64,000 nucleotides of DNA from Roseococcus sp. SDR (GCF_019083995.1 NZ_JAHRCU010000014.1:62001-126000), one strand, 5' to 3'; counted from the stretch's first letter, positions 42,524 through 52,060 are shown. A program made the numbers and translations. Notes: generated by a model from the letters alone, not told the origin.

Positions 42524-44827
42524 ATGACCGCCTACAATCTCGGTTTCCCGCGCATGGGCCTCCGGCGCGAACTCAAGACCGCGCTCGAGGCCCATTGGTC
42601 GGGCCAAGCCGATGAGGCCGCGCTGCGCGCCACCGCGGCCGAGCTGCGCGCCCGCCACTGGGCCCTGCAGCGCTCGGCCGGCATCGCCGTGCCGCCGAGC
42701 AACGACTTCGCGCTCTATGACCACGTGCTCGACCACGCCTGCGCCTTCGGCGTGATCCCGGAGGGCTATGGCTGGCGCGCGGGCGAGCCCGTCTCGCTCG
42801 CCACGCGCTTCGCCCTCGCCCGCGGGGCCCGCGGCACGGCGGCCGAGCAGGCGGCCGGCATCGCCCCCGGCGCGCCGGCGCTGGAGATGACCAAGTGGTT
42901 CGACACGAACTACCACTACCTCGTGCCCGTCTTCCGCCCGGGCCAGGCCTTCGTCGCCACCGGCTTCCCGGCCGTCGAGGCTTTCGAGGAAGCGAAGGCG
43001 CAGGGCATCCTGACGCGGCCCGTGCTGCTCGGCCCCGTCTCCTTCCTGCTGCTGGGCAAGATGGCGGAGGGCAAGGGCGATCCGCTGGAGCTCCTGGGCA
43101 GCCTGCTGCCGCTCTATGCCGAGACGCTGCGGCGGCTGCAAGCCGCGGGCGCGCGCGAGGTGCAGATGGACGAGCCCTGCCTCGCGCTCGATCTCGCGCC
43201 CGCCGCACGCACCGCGCTGCGCGCCGCCTATCTGGTGCTGGCCGGCGCGGCACCGCGCCTCTCGATCATGCTCGCCGCCTATTTCGGCGACCTGCGCGAG
43301 AATCTCGAAACGGCGCTGACCCTGCCTGTCGCGGGCCTGCATCTCGACCTGGTGCGCGCGCCGCGCATGCTGGAGGTCGCGCTGCGCCACGCCCCGCCGC
43401 GCATGATGCTCTCGCTCGGCGTGGTGGATGGGCGCAATGTCTGGGCGACGGATCTCTCCCGCGCCTTCCAGCTGCTCCGCGCCGCCGCCGCCGCGCGGCG
43501 CTTCGAGCTCTTGCAGGTGGCGCCCTCCTGCTCGCTGCTGCACAGCCCGGTGGACCTCGCGGGCGAGACCGGGCTCGACCCCGAGCTGCGCGGCTGGATG
43601 GCCTTCGCCCGGCAGAAGCTGGAGGAGGTGGCGATCCTCGCGCGCGGCCTGACCGCCGGGCGCGGCGCCATCGCGGCCGAGCTCGCGGCGAGCGATGCGC
43701 GCCAGGCGGCAAAGCGGAACTCGCGCCGGCTGCATGATCCGGCCGTGGCGGCGCGCCTCGCCGCCGGCCGCGCCGAGGATGCGGCGCGCGCGCCCTTCGA
43801 CGAGCGGCGCATGGCCCAGCAGGCGCGGCTGCGTCTGCCCGCCTTCCCCACCACCACCATCGGCAGCTTCCCGCAGACCGCCGAGATCCGCGCCGCCCGC
43901 GCCGCCCGCAAGCGCGGCGAGGTGACGGAGGCGGGCTATGACGCCTTCCTCACCGAGCGCATGGCGGAGGCGATCCGCTGGCAGGAGGAAATCGGCCTCG
44001 ACGTGCTGGTGCATGGCGAGTTCGAGCGCAACGACATGGTGGAGCACTTCGCCGATTTCCTCGCGGGCTTCGCGGTCACGAAGAATGGCTGGGTGCAGAG
44101 CTATGGCTCGCGCTGCGTGAAGCCGCCCGTGATCTTCGGCGATGTCTCGCGCCCCGCGCCGATGACGGTGGAATGGGCGCGGCGCGCCCAGGCCATGACC
44201 GCGCGGCCGATGAAGGGCATGCTGACCGGCCCGGTCACCATGCTGCAATGGTCCTTCGTGCGGGACGACATTCCGCGCGCGGTGGTGCGCCGCCAACTCG
44301 CCTACGCCATCCGCGACGAGGTGACCGATCTGGAGGCCGCCGGCATCCCCATCGTGCAGATCGACGAGCCCGCCTTCCGCGAGGGGCTGCCGCTGCGGCG
44401 CGATGAATGGGACGCCTACCTGACCGATGCGGTGACCTGCTTCCGCATCGCGGCCAGCGGCGTGCGGCCGGAGACGCAGATCCACACCCACATGTGCTAC
44501 TCGGAGTTCAACGACATCATGACGCGCATCGCCGCGATGGATGCGGACGTGATCTCGATCGAGACGGCGCGCAGCCGGATGGAGCTGCTCGCCGCCTTCG
44601 TGGATTTCGCCTATCCGAACGAGATCGGGCCGGGCGTCTATGACATCCACGCGCCGCGCGTGCCCGAGGCGGCGGAGATGGAGCACCTGCTGCGCCTCGC
44701 GGCGCGGCGGCTGCCGGCCGATCGCCTCTGGGTGAACCCCGATTGCGGGCTCAAGACCCGCCGCTGGGAGGAGGTGCGCCCCGCCCTGCAACGCATGGTG
44801 GAGGCCGCGCGCAGCTTGCGCGGCTAG
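42524..44827 (+). CDS. metE: 5-methyltetrahydropteroyltriglutamate--homocysteine methyltransferase (cobalamin-independent methionine synthase)
   Basis: 767 residues, full length. N-terminal half LGFPRMGLRRELKTALEAHWSG with KWFDTNYHYLVPVF (folate side); C-terminal catalytic half with PTTTIGSFPQT, GLDVLVHGEFERNDMVEHF, QIDEPAFREGLPLR, HTHMCYSEFNDI (zinc His and Cys) and WVNPDCGLKTR (zinc Cys). It makes methionine from homocysteine without B12. Expression is expected to be under the cobalamin riboswitch about 440 bp upstream, implying that the organism normally also uses a B12-dependent MetH encoded elsewhere. Confidence 0.97.
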   Translation: MTAYNLGFPRMGLRRELKTALEAHWSGQADEAALRATAAELRARHWALQRSAGIAVPPSNDFALYDHVLDHACAFGVIPEGYGWRAGEPVSLATRFALARGARGTAAEQAAGIAPGAPALEMTKWFDTNYHYLVPVFRPGQAFVATGFPAVEAFEEAKAQGILTRPVLLGPVSFLLLGKMAEGKGDPLELLGSLLPLYAETLRRLQAAGAREVQMDEPCLALDLAPAARTALRAAYLVLAGAAPRLSIMLAAYFGDLRENLETALTLPVAGLHLDLVRAPRMLEVALRHAPPRMMLSLGVVDGRNVWATDLSRAFQLLRAAAAARRFELLQVAPSCSLLHSPVDLAGETGLDPELRGWMAFARQKLEEVAILARGLTAGRGAIAAELAASDARQAAKRNSRRLHDPAVAARLAAGRAEDAARAPFDERRMAQQARLRLPAFPTTTIGSFPQTAEIRAARAARKRGEVTEAGYDAFLTERMAEAIRWQEEIGLDVLVHGEFERNDMVEHFADFLAGFAVTKNGWVQSYGSRCVKPPVIFGDVSRPAPMTVEWARRAQAMTARPMKGMLTGPVTMLQWSFVRDDIPRAVVRRQLAYAIRDEVTDLEAAGIPIVQIDEPAFREGLPLRRDEWDAYLTDAVTCFRIAASGVRPETQIHTHMCYSEFNDIMTRIAAMDADVISIETARSRMELLAAFVDFAYPNEIGPGVYDIHAPRVPEAAEMEHLLRLAARRLPADRLWVNPDCGLKTRRWEEVRPALQRMVEAARSLRG

Positions 44828-44925
44828 AGCCATTTCACCGCAAGCAAAGACGGTGAAACGGCTCCAGCACGTTGTTTTCACGCATTTTCCGAGTCGCCAA
44901 GCAAAGCTGCTTGGCTTGAAAATGC
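44827..44925. terminator. two stem-loops between metE and a convergent gene
   Basis: First: imperfect stem GAGCC-A-TTTCACCG / CGGTGAAA-C-GGCTC (44827-44864), starting inside the metE stop codon. Second: GCATTTTC (44882-44889) pairs with GAAAATGC (44918-44925) around an inner CCAAGCA-AAGC-TGCTTGG hairpin. AT-richer than surroundings; resembles intergenic hairpins common in alphaproteobacteria. Likely bidirectional terminator. Confidence 0.6.
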
Positions 44926-44933
44926 TCTAAGCC

Positions 44934-45887
44934 TCACCCGGCGCGGCGGGCGACGCCCGAGCCGCGGATCGCCGCCTCCACGCCGGGGCGCACCTGCTGG
45001 ATGAGCGCGGATGTCTCCGCGCCATCCAGCACGCGGGTCGCGATGCTGGCGCCATTCTGCCGCGCCTGCACCTCGGGCGCCCGCGCGGCGCTGAGCAGGG
45101 CATCCGCCAGCCTTTCGCGGATCGGCGGCGGCAGGCCCACGGGGCCGGCCCAGATGATGGGCTGGCGGGTCGCCGTCTCGAAGCCCTGCTCGATCAGCGT
45201 CGGCACCTCGGGGAATTCGGGCCAGCGATCCACGCTCGCACTCGCCAGCATGCGCAGATTGCCGGAGCGCACGAGGCCGATCATCTCCGGCGTGCCGGTG
45301 TAGGTGTCGATATGGCCGCCCGCCACCTGTGCGGCCGCATCGGTGATGCTGCCGAACTGGATGTAGTTCATCTCGAACCGCGCAAGGCGCTGGAACTCGA
45401 ACATCGCGACCGCCGAACCCGGATTGGTGCTGGCGAAGGTGACCGGCCGGCGCCGTGCCTCGGCCACGAAATCGGCGAGGCTGCGCACATTCGGCATGGA
45501 GGGGCCGACCGGAAAGCCGATCCGCAGTTCGGAGGTCGTGCCCAGGATGTCGAAGCTCTCGAAGGGCCGGTAGGGCACCTCCATCGTGAGTGGCGCCACG
45601 ACCAGCGCGGAGAGGCCGACGAGCCCGAAGGTGTAGCCATCGGGGCGCGAGGCCGCGATGCGCGCGGGGCCCAGCGTGCCGCCGGCGCCCGGCGTGTTGC
45701 GCACGATGACGCTGACGCCGAGCGCGCGCTCCATATGGGCTGCGATGGATCGCGCCACCACATCCGTGCCGCCGCCGGGGCCGAAGCCGGTGACGAGCTG
45801 GATCTCGCGCGTCGGCCAGGCTTGCGCGCTGGCCTGGAAGGCGGGAATGGCGAGGCTGGCGCCCGCGAGCAGGCTGCGGCGATGCAT
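44934..45887 (-). CDS. tripartite tricarboxylate transporter family substrate-binding protein (TctC/Bug)
   Basis: 317 residues. Signal MHRRSLLAGASLAIPAFQASAQAWP with an RRSLL twin-arginine-like start. Bug fold motifs: IQLVTGFGPGGGTDVVARSIA, VIVRNTPGAGGTLGPARIAASRPDGYT, TFASTNPGSAVAMFEFQRLAR, GTPEMIGLVRSGNLRMLA and EVPTLIEQGFE. It binds a small carboxylated ligand in the periplasm. No TctAB partner nearby. Divergent from the ABC-2 exporter genes. Confidence 0.92.
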   Translation of the reverse strand: MHRRSLLAGASLAIPAFQASAQAWPTREIQLVTGFGPGGGTDVVARSIAAHMERALGVSVIVRNTPGAGGTLGPARIAASRPDGYTFGLVGLSALVVAPLTMEVPYRPFESFDILGTTSELRIGFPVGPSMPNVRSLADFVAEARRRPVTFASTNPGSAVAMFEFQRLARFEMNYIQFGSITDAAAQVAGGHIDTYTGTPEMIGLVRSGNLRMLASASVDRWPEFPEVPTLIEQGFETATRQPIIWAGPVGLPPPIRERLADALLSAARAPEVQARQNGASIATRVLDGAETSALIQQVRPGVEAAIRGSGVARRAG

Positions 45888-46012
45888 GGCGTGTCTCTCC
45901 CGGGTCGTGGCCTGGCTTGGGGCCGCGATCTCCGCCGCGAGCCTCCCTGGCGGGGCCGCGCGCTGTCAACGAAAACCGTGGAGGGGGTGACGATCAGCGC
46001 GGGGGGTCGCAT

Positions 46013-46771
46013 ATGCGGGAGGTGACCCAGGCCCTGATCGTCGAGAATCTCGTGAAATCCTACGCCGCGGATCGCCCGCCGGCGGTGGATGGGCTCAGCT
46101 TCACCCTCGCCCGCGGGCAGACGCTCGGCCTGCTCGGCGGCAATGGGGCGGGCAAGACCACCACCATCGCGATGCTGCTGGGCCTGCTGGTGCCGACATC
46201 GGGGCGGATCACGGCCCTCGGCCACGACATGGCGACGGACCGCTTCGCGGCACTGGCGCGGATGAACTTTTCATCCCCCTATATCTCGCTGCCGCACCGC
46301 ATCTCGGTGCGCGAGAACCTGACCGTCTACGGCCATCTCTACAATGTGGCGGGCCTGAAGCGCCGCATCGCCGAACTGGCGGAGGAATTGCAGCTCACCG
46401 ATTTCATCGACCGGCCGGCCGGCGAGCTTTCGGCGGGGCAGAAGACGCGCGTCGCACTCGCCAAGGCGCTGATCAACACGCCCGAACTTCTGCTGCTGGA
46501 CGAACCGACCGCGAGCCTCGACCCCGATACGGGCGACTGGGTGCGAACCGGCATCGAGCGCTACCGGGAGGCGACGGGCTGCGCGATCCTGCTCGCCAGC
46601 CACAATATGGGCGAGGTGGAGCGGCTCTGCGGCCATGTGCTCATGCTCAAGCAGGGCCGCGTGGTGGATGAGGGCGCGCCGTCCGACCTCGTCGCCCGCT
46701 ACGGGCGCGAGGATCTGGAGCAGGTGTTTCTCGACATCGCGCGGGGCACGCGCGTGGGGGAAGCCGCATGA
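46013..46771 (+). CDS. ABC-2 type exporter, ATP-binding protein
   Basis: 252 residues. Walker A GLLGGNGAGKTTTIAMLLGLL, a Q-loop region with FSSPYISLPHRISVRENLTVYG, a slightly altered signature GELSAGQKTRVALAKAL (LSAGQ for LSGGQ), Walker B ELLLLDEPTASLDPDTGDW and switch SHNMGEVERL. Belongs to the DrrA/NodI type that partners ABC-2 permeases in exporting lipids, polysaccharides or drugs. Overlaps the permease gene by 4 nt. The converging glycan operon makes a saccharide or lipid-linked cargo plausible. Confidence 0.93.
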   Translation: MREVTQALIVENLVKSYAADRPPAVDGLSFTLARGQTLGLLGGNGAGKTTTIAMLLGLLVPTSGRITALGHDMATDRFAALARMNFSSPYISLPHRISVRENLTVYGHLYNVAGLKRRIAELAEELQLTDFIDRPAGELSAGQKTRVALAKALINTPELLLLDEPTASLDPDTGDWVRTGIERYREATGCAILLASHNMGEVERLCGHVLMLKQGRVVDEGAPSDLVARYGREDLEQVFLDIARGTRVGEAA

Positions 46772-47568
46772 CGGACTCGCTGCGCCGCGTCTGGGGCCTC
46801 GTCTATCGGCATCTCGCGCTCTACCGGCGCTCCCCGCCGCGCGTGATCGAACTCATGTACTGGCCGATCCTGCAGATGATCGTCTGGGGCTTCATGACGA
46901 CCTATCTCGCCGGCGTGCAGAACAACGTGGCCAGTGCCGCGGCCGGCGTGCTGCTGGGCGGCGTGCTGCTTTGGGAGGCGGCGCTGCGCAGCCAGATGGG
47001 CTTCTCCATCTCCTTCCTGGAGGAGATCTGGTCGCGCAACCTCGGCCATATCTTCGTCTCGCCGCTGCGCCCGGGCGAACTGGTGGCCGGGCTGATGGCG
47101 ATGTCGGTGCTGCGGACGCTGATCGGCGTGGTGCCGGCCATCCTGCTCGCCTGGCTGCTCTATGCCTTCAACGTCTTCGACATGGGGCCGGCCATGGTGC
47201 TGTTCTTCACGGCGCTGATCCTGATGGGATGGGCGGTGGCGCTGGGCTGCACCTCGCTCATCCTGCGCTATGGCGCGGGCGCCGAAAGCCTCGCCTGGTC
47301 CGTGCTCTTCGGCATCGCGCCCTTCGCGGCCGTCTTCTACCCGGTGAGCACCCTGCCCGGCTGGTTGCAACCCATCGCCCTCTCCCTGCCGGCGGCGCAT
47401 GTCTTCGAGGGGATGCGCGCGGCGCTGATGGAAGGGCGCGTCGCCTGGGGGCACCTCGCCGCGGCCTATGCGCTGAATGCGCTCTGGCTCGCCGGCACGG
47501 CCTGGCTGTTCATGCGGCAATTGCAGCAGGCGCGCACGCGCGGCGCGCTGCTGAACATCGGCGAGTGA
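46768..47568 (+). CDS. ABC-2 type exporter, permease protein
   Basis: 266 residues with six hydrophobic segments and the NodJ/DrrB-type pattern: PPRVIELMYWPILQMIVWGFMTTYL near the N-terminus, LEEIWSRNLGHIFVSPLRPGELVAGLMAMSVLR in the centre and PFAAVFYPVSTLPGWLQPIALSLPAAHVFEGMRA near the end. Forms a homodimeric channel with the ATPase encoded just upstream. Ends 1 bp before the stop of the convergent asparagine synthetase gene. Confidence 0.92.
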   Translation: MTDSLRRVWGLVYRHLALYRRSPPRVIELMYWPILQMIVWGFMTTYLAGVQNNVASAAAGVLLGGVLLWEAALRSQMGFSISFLEEIWSRNLGHIFVSPLRPGELVAGLMAMSVLRTLIGVVPAILLAWLLYAFNVFDMGPAMVLFFTALILMGWAVALGCTSLILRYGAGAESLAWSVLFGIAPFAAVFYPVSTLPGWLQPIALSLPAAHVFEGMRAALMEGRVAWGHLAAAYALNALWLAGTAWLFMRQLQQARTRGALLNIGE

Positions 47569-47569
47569 G

Positions 47570-49321
47570 CTACGCCAGGTAATCGAAGACGTCGCCCTCG
47601 GCCGCGACGCCCTCGATGTGGCGGCGGTGCCAGAGCGCGTAGAAGAGCAGGTGCCAGGCGGCGGCACCCGGCTTCTTCTCGCCCGCATGGCGGAAGACCT
47701 GCTCGACGCGGCCGGGCTTGCAGATCTCCGCGATGCCGGGCTGGCGCGCGACCAGCGGGCCGAGTGTCGCCGCCTGGCGCTCGATCCAGGCGCCGACCGG
47801 GACGGTGAAGCCCTGCTTCGGGCGGAAGGGCTCGCTTGCCGGGAAATGCTTCGCGAGCCAGGCGCGCAGCAGATACTTGCCCTGGTTGTCCCGCACCTTC
47901 AGCGCATCGGGCAGGCGGAAGGCGGCTGCCGCCACGCCGGAATCGAGGAAGGGCGTGCGCCCCTCCACGCCATGCGCCATCAGGCAGCGGTCAAGCTTGG
48001 TCAGCAGGTCATTGGGCAGCCAATCCGCCACGTCCAGCGCCTGCGCCGCTTGCAGCCGCGTGCGCCCGCCTTGCGCGGCCTCGCTCTCGGCCGCCGCGAT
48101 GCCGTCGCGCCAGAAGCGCGGCTCGGCCCGCAGCACGTCCAGACGGTCGAAGGTGCCGCGCGCGCGCATGGCGCGGCCCCAGCGCCACCAGGGCCGCATG
48201 GCGGAGCGGTAGCGGCCATAGCCGCCGAAGATCTCGTCGCCGCCCTCGCCGGAGAGCACGACCTTCACCTCCTGCCGCGCGCGGCGCGCGAGGAACCAGG
48301 TGGGGATGATGGCGTAATCCGCCGCAGGGTCATCCATGCAGGCCACGATCTCCGGCAGATGCCGCCAGACCATCGCCTCATCGACCATGACCTCGACATG
48401 CTCGGCGCCGGCCGCTTCCGCGGCGCGGCGGGCGGCGCCGCGTTCATCGGCGGCACCCTTCACGTCGAAGCCGGCCGTGAAGGCCTTCACCGGCTTCTCG
48501 TTCAGGCGCGCCATCATGGCGAGGATGGCGGCACTGTCCGTGCCGCCCGAGAGAAACAGGCCATAGGGCACGTCGCTGCGCTGGTGCAGCGTGACGCTCT
48601 CCTCCAGCGCGGCGTCGAGACGGGCCAGTGCCGCGTCCTCACCGATGGATTCCGGCGGACCTTCCGGCAGTGCGGCGCGGCGATGCCGCTCGACGACCTT
48701 GCCATCGGCGATCGTCAGGCTCTCGCCGGGCAACAGGCGCCGGATGCCCTGGAAGATGGTCTCCGCACCCGTGGTGAATTGCAGTTGGAGCAGCTCGTCC
48801 CGCGCCTCGGGGCGGATGCGCGCCTCGGCGAAGCCGCCCGCGATCAGCGCCTGCGGTTCGGAGGCGAAGGCGATGCCAGCCTCTGTCTCGGCGATGTAGA
48901 GCGGCTTGATGCCGAAGGGATCGCGCGCCAGCACGAGGCGGCGCGCCGGGCGGTCATGCAGCGCGATGGCGTACATGCCGCGCAGATGGTCCACGAAAGC
49001 AAGGCCATCGCGGCGATAGAGATGCAGCGGCGGCTCGCAATCCGATTGCGTGGCGCAGAGCAGCTGGTTCTGCTCACGCAGCTCGCGGTAATTGTAAACC
49101 TCGCCATTGGCGACCAGCGCGGCACCGCCCGCGAAAAGCGGCTGGTCCCCGGTGACGAGATCGATGATCGAGAGGCGGGTATGCGCGAGCGCCACCGCAC
49201 CCGCCACATGCTGACCCGAGCCGTCGGGGCCGCGATGGGCGAGGGCCGCGACCATGGCGTCCAGCGCGCCCTCGGGTGCCTGGGCGTTCGGGCGCAGCGC
49301 GAGGCCGGCGAGGCCGCACAT
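47570..49321 (-). CDS. asnB: asparagine synthetase (glutamine-hydrolysing), AsnB-like
   Basis: 583 residues. N-terminal Ntn glutaminase domain with nucleophile Cys2 (MCGLAGLAL), the NGEVYNYREL and RDPFGIKPLY motifs, then an ATP-pyrophosphatase synthetase domain with the P-loop SGGTDS (258-263) and VLSGEGGDEIFGGYGRYR. It transfers glutamine ammonia to an acid via an acyl-adenylate. Placed 11 bp after a glycosyltransferase gene, it is the last gene of a glycan operon; in such settings AsnB homologues often amidate uronic acids rather than make asparagine. Which one applies cannot be decided here. Confidence 0.92.
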   Translation of the reverse strand: MCGLAGLALRPNAQAPEGALDAMVAALAHRGPDGSGQHVAGAVALAHTRLSIIDLVTGDQPLFAGGAALVANGEVYNYRELREQNQLLCATQSDCEPPLHLYRRDGLAFVDHLRGMYAIALHDRPARRLVLARDPFGIKPLYIAETEAGIAFASEPQALIAGGFAEARIRPEARDELLQLQFTTGAETIFQGIRRLLPGESLTIADGKVVERHRRAALPEGPPESIGEDAALARLDAALEESVTLHQRSDVPYGLFLSGGTDSAAILAMMARLNEKPVKAFTAGFDVKGAADERGAARRAAEAAGAEHVEVMVDEAMVWRHLPEIVACMDDPAADYAIIPTWFLARRARQEVKVVLSGEGGDEIFGGYGRYRSAMRPWWRWGRAMRARGTFDRLDVLRAEPRFWRDGIAAAESEAAQGGRTRLQAAQALDVADWLPNDLLTKLDRCLMAHGVEGRTPFLDSGVAAAAFRLPDALKVRDNQGKYLLRAWLAKHFPASEPFRPKQGFTVPVGAWIERQAATLGPLVARQPGIAEICKPGRVEQVFRHAGEKKPGAAAWHLLFYALWHRRHIEGVAAEGDVFDYLA

Positions 49322-49332
49322 CTATCGATTCC

Positions 49333-50343
49333 TCATCGCTGCACCTTGTGCAGGAAATCGCGCCATTGCGCGAGGACCGTCGCCTCGGCGAAGTCGCGCT
49401 CGAAGGCGGCCCGGCCCATGGCCGCCAGGCGCGCGGCGCGCTCAGGCTCCGCCAGCAGGGCGCGGATCGCCTGCGCCAGGGCCTCGGGCGCATCCACCGG
49501 CACCAGCAGCCCGGTCTCGCCATCCTGGATGAGCTCCGATGGCCCCTGCGCGGCGGCGGCAATGACGGGCCGCGCGGCGGACCAGGCCTCCAGCACCACA
49601 TTGCCGAGCGGCTCATGGCGCGAGGGGCAGAGGAACAGATCGCAGCCGGCCAGCAGCCCGCCGGTGTCCTCGCGCCAGCCCAGCAGGCTCAGGCGGTCCG
49701 CCACGCCGCATTCCCGCGCCAGGGCTTCGAGGGCCGCGCGCTCCGGCCCCTCGCCCGCGATGCTGAGATGGGCGCCGGGCACGAGCGCCAGTGCGCGGAT
49801 CAGCGTGTCGAAGCCCTTGTTCGCGTGCAGGCGGCCCATGGCCAGAAGCTGCAGGCCGGGCGCCGGGGCCACGCCGGCGAAGTCGCTGGCGAAGTTGGGC
49901 AGGAAATGGACGCGCTCCTCCGGCCAGCCCTGGCTGATGATCCAGCGGCGCAGATCGCGCGTGTTGCCGACCAGGTGGTCGCAGTGGCGGTAGTACTTGA
50001 GGTCGTAATAGCCGCCGAGGCGGCCCACCAGCGTCCATTCGCCGCGCGGCGTCATGCCCGCCGCGCGGTTCATCCAGGCCATCGCCACGCGCGGCCGCCA
50101 GTCGGTGAGGATGCGGTTGAGGCGCATCGGCGTGAGGATGTCGAGCGCGCCGCCGAAGCGCAGCTCCACCGGGCGAGCCTCGGCAAGCCGCTGCGCGCGG
50201 CCCGCATCGCGGCGGATGACCGGCAGCACCTCCTCGCCCGCGCGATGCAAAGCCAGCGTCAGCCGCTCGTAGAAGGCCTCGGCGCCTCCCTGCGGCGCGC
50301 CGGCCATGATGTTGGCCAGGCGGATCGAAGGGGCGTGGCTCAT
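49333..50343 (-). CDS. glycosyltransferase, GT4 family
   Basis: 336 residues, GT-B fold. N-terminal MAGAPQGGAEAFYERLTLALHRAG (acceptor-side Gly-rich loop); C-terminal nucleotide-sugar site with LLAMGRLHANKGFDTLIRALAL, AGEGPERAALEALA, CDLFLCPSRHEPLGNVVLEAWSA (the EPLGNVVLE acidic motif) and ETGLLVP. A retaining glycosyltransferase likely acting in LPS or other surface-glycan assembly. Overlaps the next glycosyltransferase gene upstream by 4 nt. Confidence 0.92.
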   Translation of the reverse strand: MSHAPSIRLANIMAGAPQGGAEAFYERLTLALHRAGEEVLPVIRRDAGRAQRLAEARPVELRFGGALDILTPMRLNRILTDWRPRVAMAWMNRAAGMTPRGEWTLVGRLGGYYDLKYYRHCDHLVGNTRDLRRWIISQGWPEERVHFLPNFASDFAGVAPAPGLQLLAMGRLHANKGFDTLIRALALVPGAHLSIAGEGPERAALEALARECGVADRLSLLGWREDTGGLLAGCDLFLCPSRHEPLGNVVLEAWSAARPVIAAAAQGPSELIQDGETGLLVPVDAPEALAQAIRALLAEPERAARLAAMGRAAFERDFAEATVLAQWRDFLHKVQR

Positions 50344-51299
50344 GCGAGAGCCTCGAAGGCCTGTGCCACGTCGGTCCAGTTGGGCCCCGGGCCGCGCGCA
50401 AGTGCCGCGCGATGCATGCGCAGCCAGAGCGCGTCGTCGCGGAGCAACGCCCGCGCGCCCTCGACGAACGCTGCCTCGCTGCGGGCGACGATGCCGGTCA
50501 GGCCATCCTCGATGCGCTCGGCGACAGCCCCGCGATCCATCACCACGCAGGGCAGGCCGGCCGCCTGCGCCTCGGCCACCGCGAGGCAGAAGGTCTCGCC
50601 CGGGTCGCCCAGGTAGAGCATGCAGCGCGCCTCGGTCAGGCGGGCCAGCAGCTCCGGCCGCGGCAGGGGATCGAAGAGGGAGATGCCCGCCACCGCGCCG
50701 ACCCGCGCGAGGATAGGCGCCGCCCGCGCCGCGAGGCGCGCGTCATCGCCATAGGTCGCCGCCCCCGAATAGGCATGCAGCTCCCCGCATCCGATGTGCG
50801 GCCAGAGCCTCGCCAGCTCATCCAACCCCCGCAGCGGGTTGGAGGTGAAGATCGCGACCGGCGGCGGCGCCGCGCGCTCGGCCGTCGAGGCATCGAAGGG
50901 CGGCGCCACAGCCAGCGGGATCTCAGCGCGCAGCCCGGGCAGCCAGCGCGGCAGCGTGGCCGTGTGATGCGGCCCCAGTGTCACCAGCGCCGGCCGCGCC
51001 AGCAGCAGCGGCCAGGCATGGCGGGGCTTGTTCAGGTAGCGCGCCGGATTGTGCAGCCAGAGCACGCGCCGCCCCTGCGGCAATTCGCGGAACAGCCGCG
51101 GCACGCGGGTTGCGATCACCAGATCCGCGCGCTCCGGCAGCGCCGCGCGCTCGCCCTCGAAATGCAGGATCAGTTCATGCCCGCGCCGGGCGAAGGATTG
51201 CGCGAGCAGCGCCACCGCCGTCTCCACGCCACCCAGCGGCCGCTGACCGATCGCATCCGCCTCGATGCGCGGCCCCTCATTGGCCAGCACGATCTTCAC
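50340..51299 (-). CDS. glycosyltransferase, GT4-like family
   Basis: 319 residues from GTG (VKIVLANEGPRIEADAIGQRP), a start overlapping the GT2 stop by 4 nt. GT-B pattern: PLGGVETAVALLAQSFARRGHELILHFEG at the N-terminus, and GDPGETFCLAVAEAQAAGLPCVVMDRGAVAERIEDGLTGIVA at the C-terminus, the donor-binding region of GT4 enzymes. The linker segment VAIFTSNPLRGLDELARLWPHI corresponds to the R-G-L-D donor loop. Sugar specificity unknown. Confidence 0.88.
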   Translation of the reverse strand: MKIVLANEGPRIEADAIGQRPLGGVETAVALLAQSFARRGHELILHFEGERAALPERADLVIATRVPRLFRELPQGRRVLWLHNPARYLNKPRHAWPLLLARPALVTLGPHHTATLPRWLPGLRAEIPLAVAPPFDASTAERAAPPPVAIFTSNPLRGLDELARLWPHIGCGELHAYSGAATYGDDARLAARAAPILARVGAVAGISLFDPLPRPELLARLTEARCMLYLGDPGETFCLAVAEAQAAGLPCVVMDRGAVAERIEDGLTGIVARSEAAFVEGARALLRDDALWLRMHRAALARGPGPNWTDVAQAFEALA

Positions 51300-52060
51300 G
51301 GCCGATGCCGCTCCGGCTCCAGCTTCGCCTTGAGGTAGGAGAGCAGCGGGAAGAGCCCCGCGCAGAGCGCGATGAGCAGCCCCCAGCCGCCCTCCTTGTA
51401 GCCCTTGCGCCCGATCAGGCATTTGAAGGTGCGTGAGATGAAGCGCCGCACATTATTGCCGAGCGTACCGATATCGCCCTCGGCCAGCAGGTCCGCCGCC
51501 TTGGCGCTGCTGTAGCGGTCGAGCCTTCGCAGCATGTCGGAGATGTCGCGATCCAGCTCGTGACGGATGCCATGCGCCGTCAGCCGCCCGCCCTCGCTCC
51601 CGTTCCAGTCGAGGCCCGGATGCACGCGCTGCGCCCGCCAATGCTTCGCACCCCGGCGGAACAGGATGGGCTTCAGCGTGGTGCCGAAGCTGCCGCCCCA
51701 GCCATGGAGGATCAGCCGCTCGCCCACGTAATTGTCGATGCGCACGCGGTGGAAGGCAGCGCTGCTGCGTTCGATGACGGCGCGGATCTCGGCACCCAGT
51801 TCCGGCGGCACCCGCTCATCGGCATCCACCTCCAGGATCCAGTCGCCCGAGCAGGCGGCGATGCCGGCATTGCGGCGCTCGCCCTCCAGCGTCCAGCCGC
51901 CCTCCAGCACCACTGCACCCGCGGCGCGGGCGATCCCGGCACTCGCATCCGTGCTGCGATCCAGCACCACCACGATCTCATCGGCGAAGCCGAGTGTCGC
52001 GAGGCAGGCGGGCAGCCGCGCCTCCTCATTGCGCGCGACGACGAGGGCGGAGAGCCTCAT
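51296..52060 (-). CDS. glycosyltransferase, GT2 family (WaaE/KdtX-like)
   Basis: 254 residues. GT-A fold: LSALVVARNEEARLPACLATLGFADEIVVVLDRSTDAS, a DxD-type motif in GDWILEVDADERVPPEL, and a downstream basic part with a hydrophobic segment GWGLLIALCAGLFPLLSYL near the C-terminus that may contact the membrane. It resembles the WaaE group that adds glucose or similar sugars to LPS inner core. Overlaps the heptosyltransferase-like gene by 4 nt. Confidence 0.9.
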   Translation of the reverse strand: MRLSALVVARNEEARLPACLATLGFADEIVVVLDRSTDASAGIARAAGAVVLEGGWTLEGERRNAGIAACSGDWILEVDADERVPPELGAEIRAVIERSSAAFHRVRIDNYVGERLILHGWGGSFGTTLKPILFRRGAKHWRAQRVHPGLDWNGSEGGRLTAHGIRHELDRDISDMLRRLDRYSSAKAADLLAEGDIGTLGNNVRRFISRTFKCLIGRKGYKEGGWGLLIALCAGLFPLLSYLKAKLEPERHRP

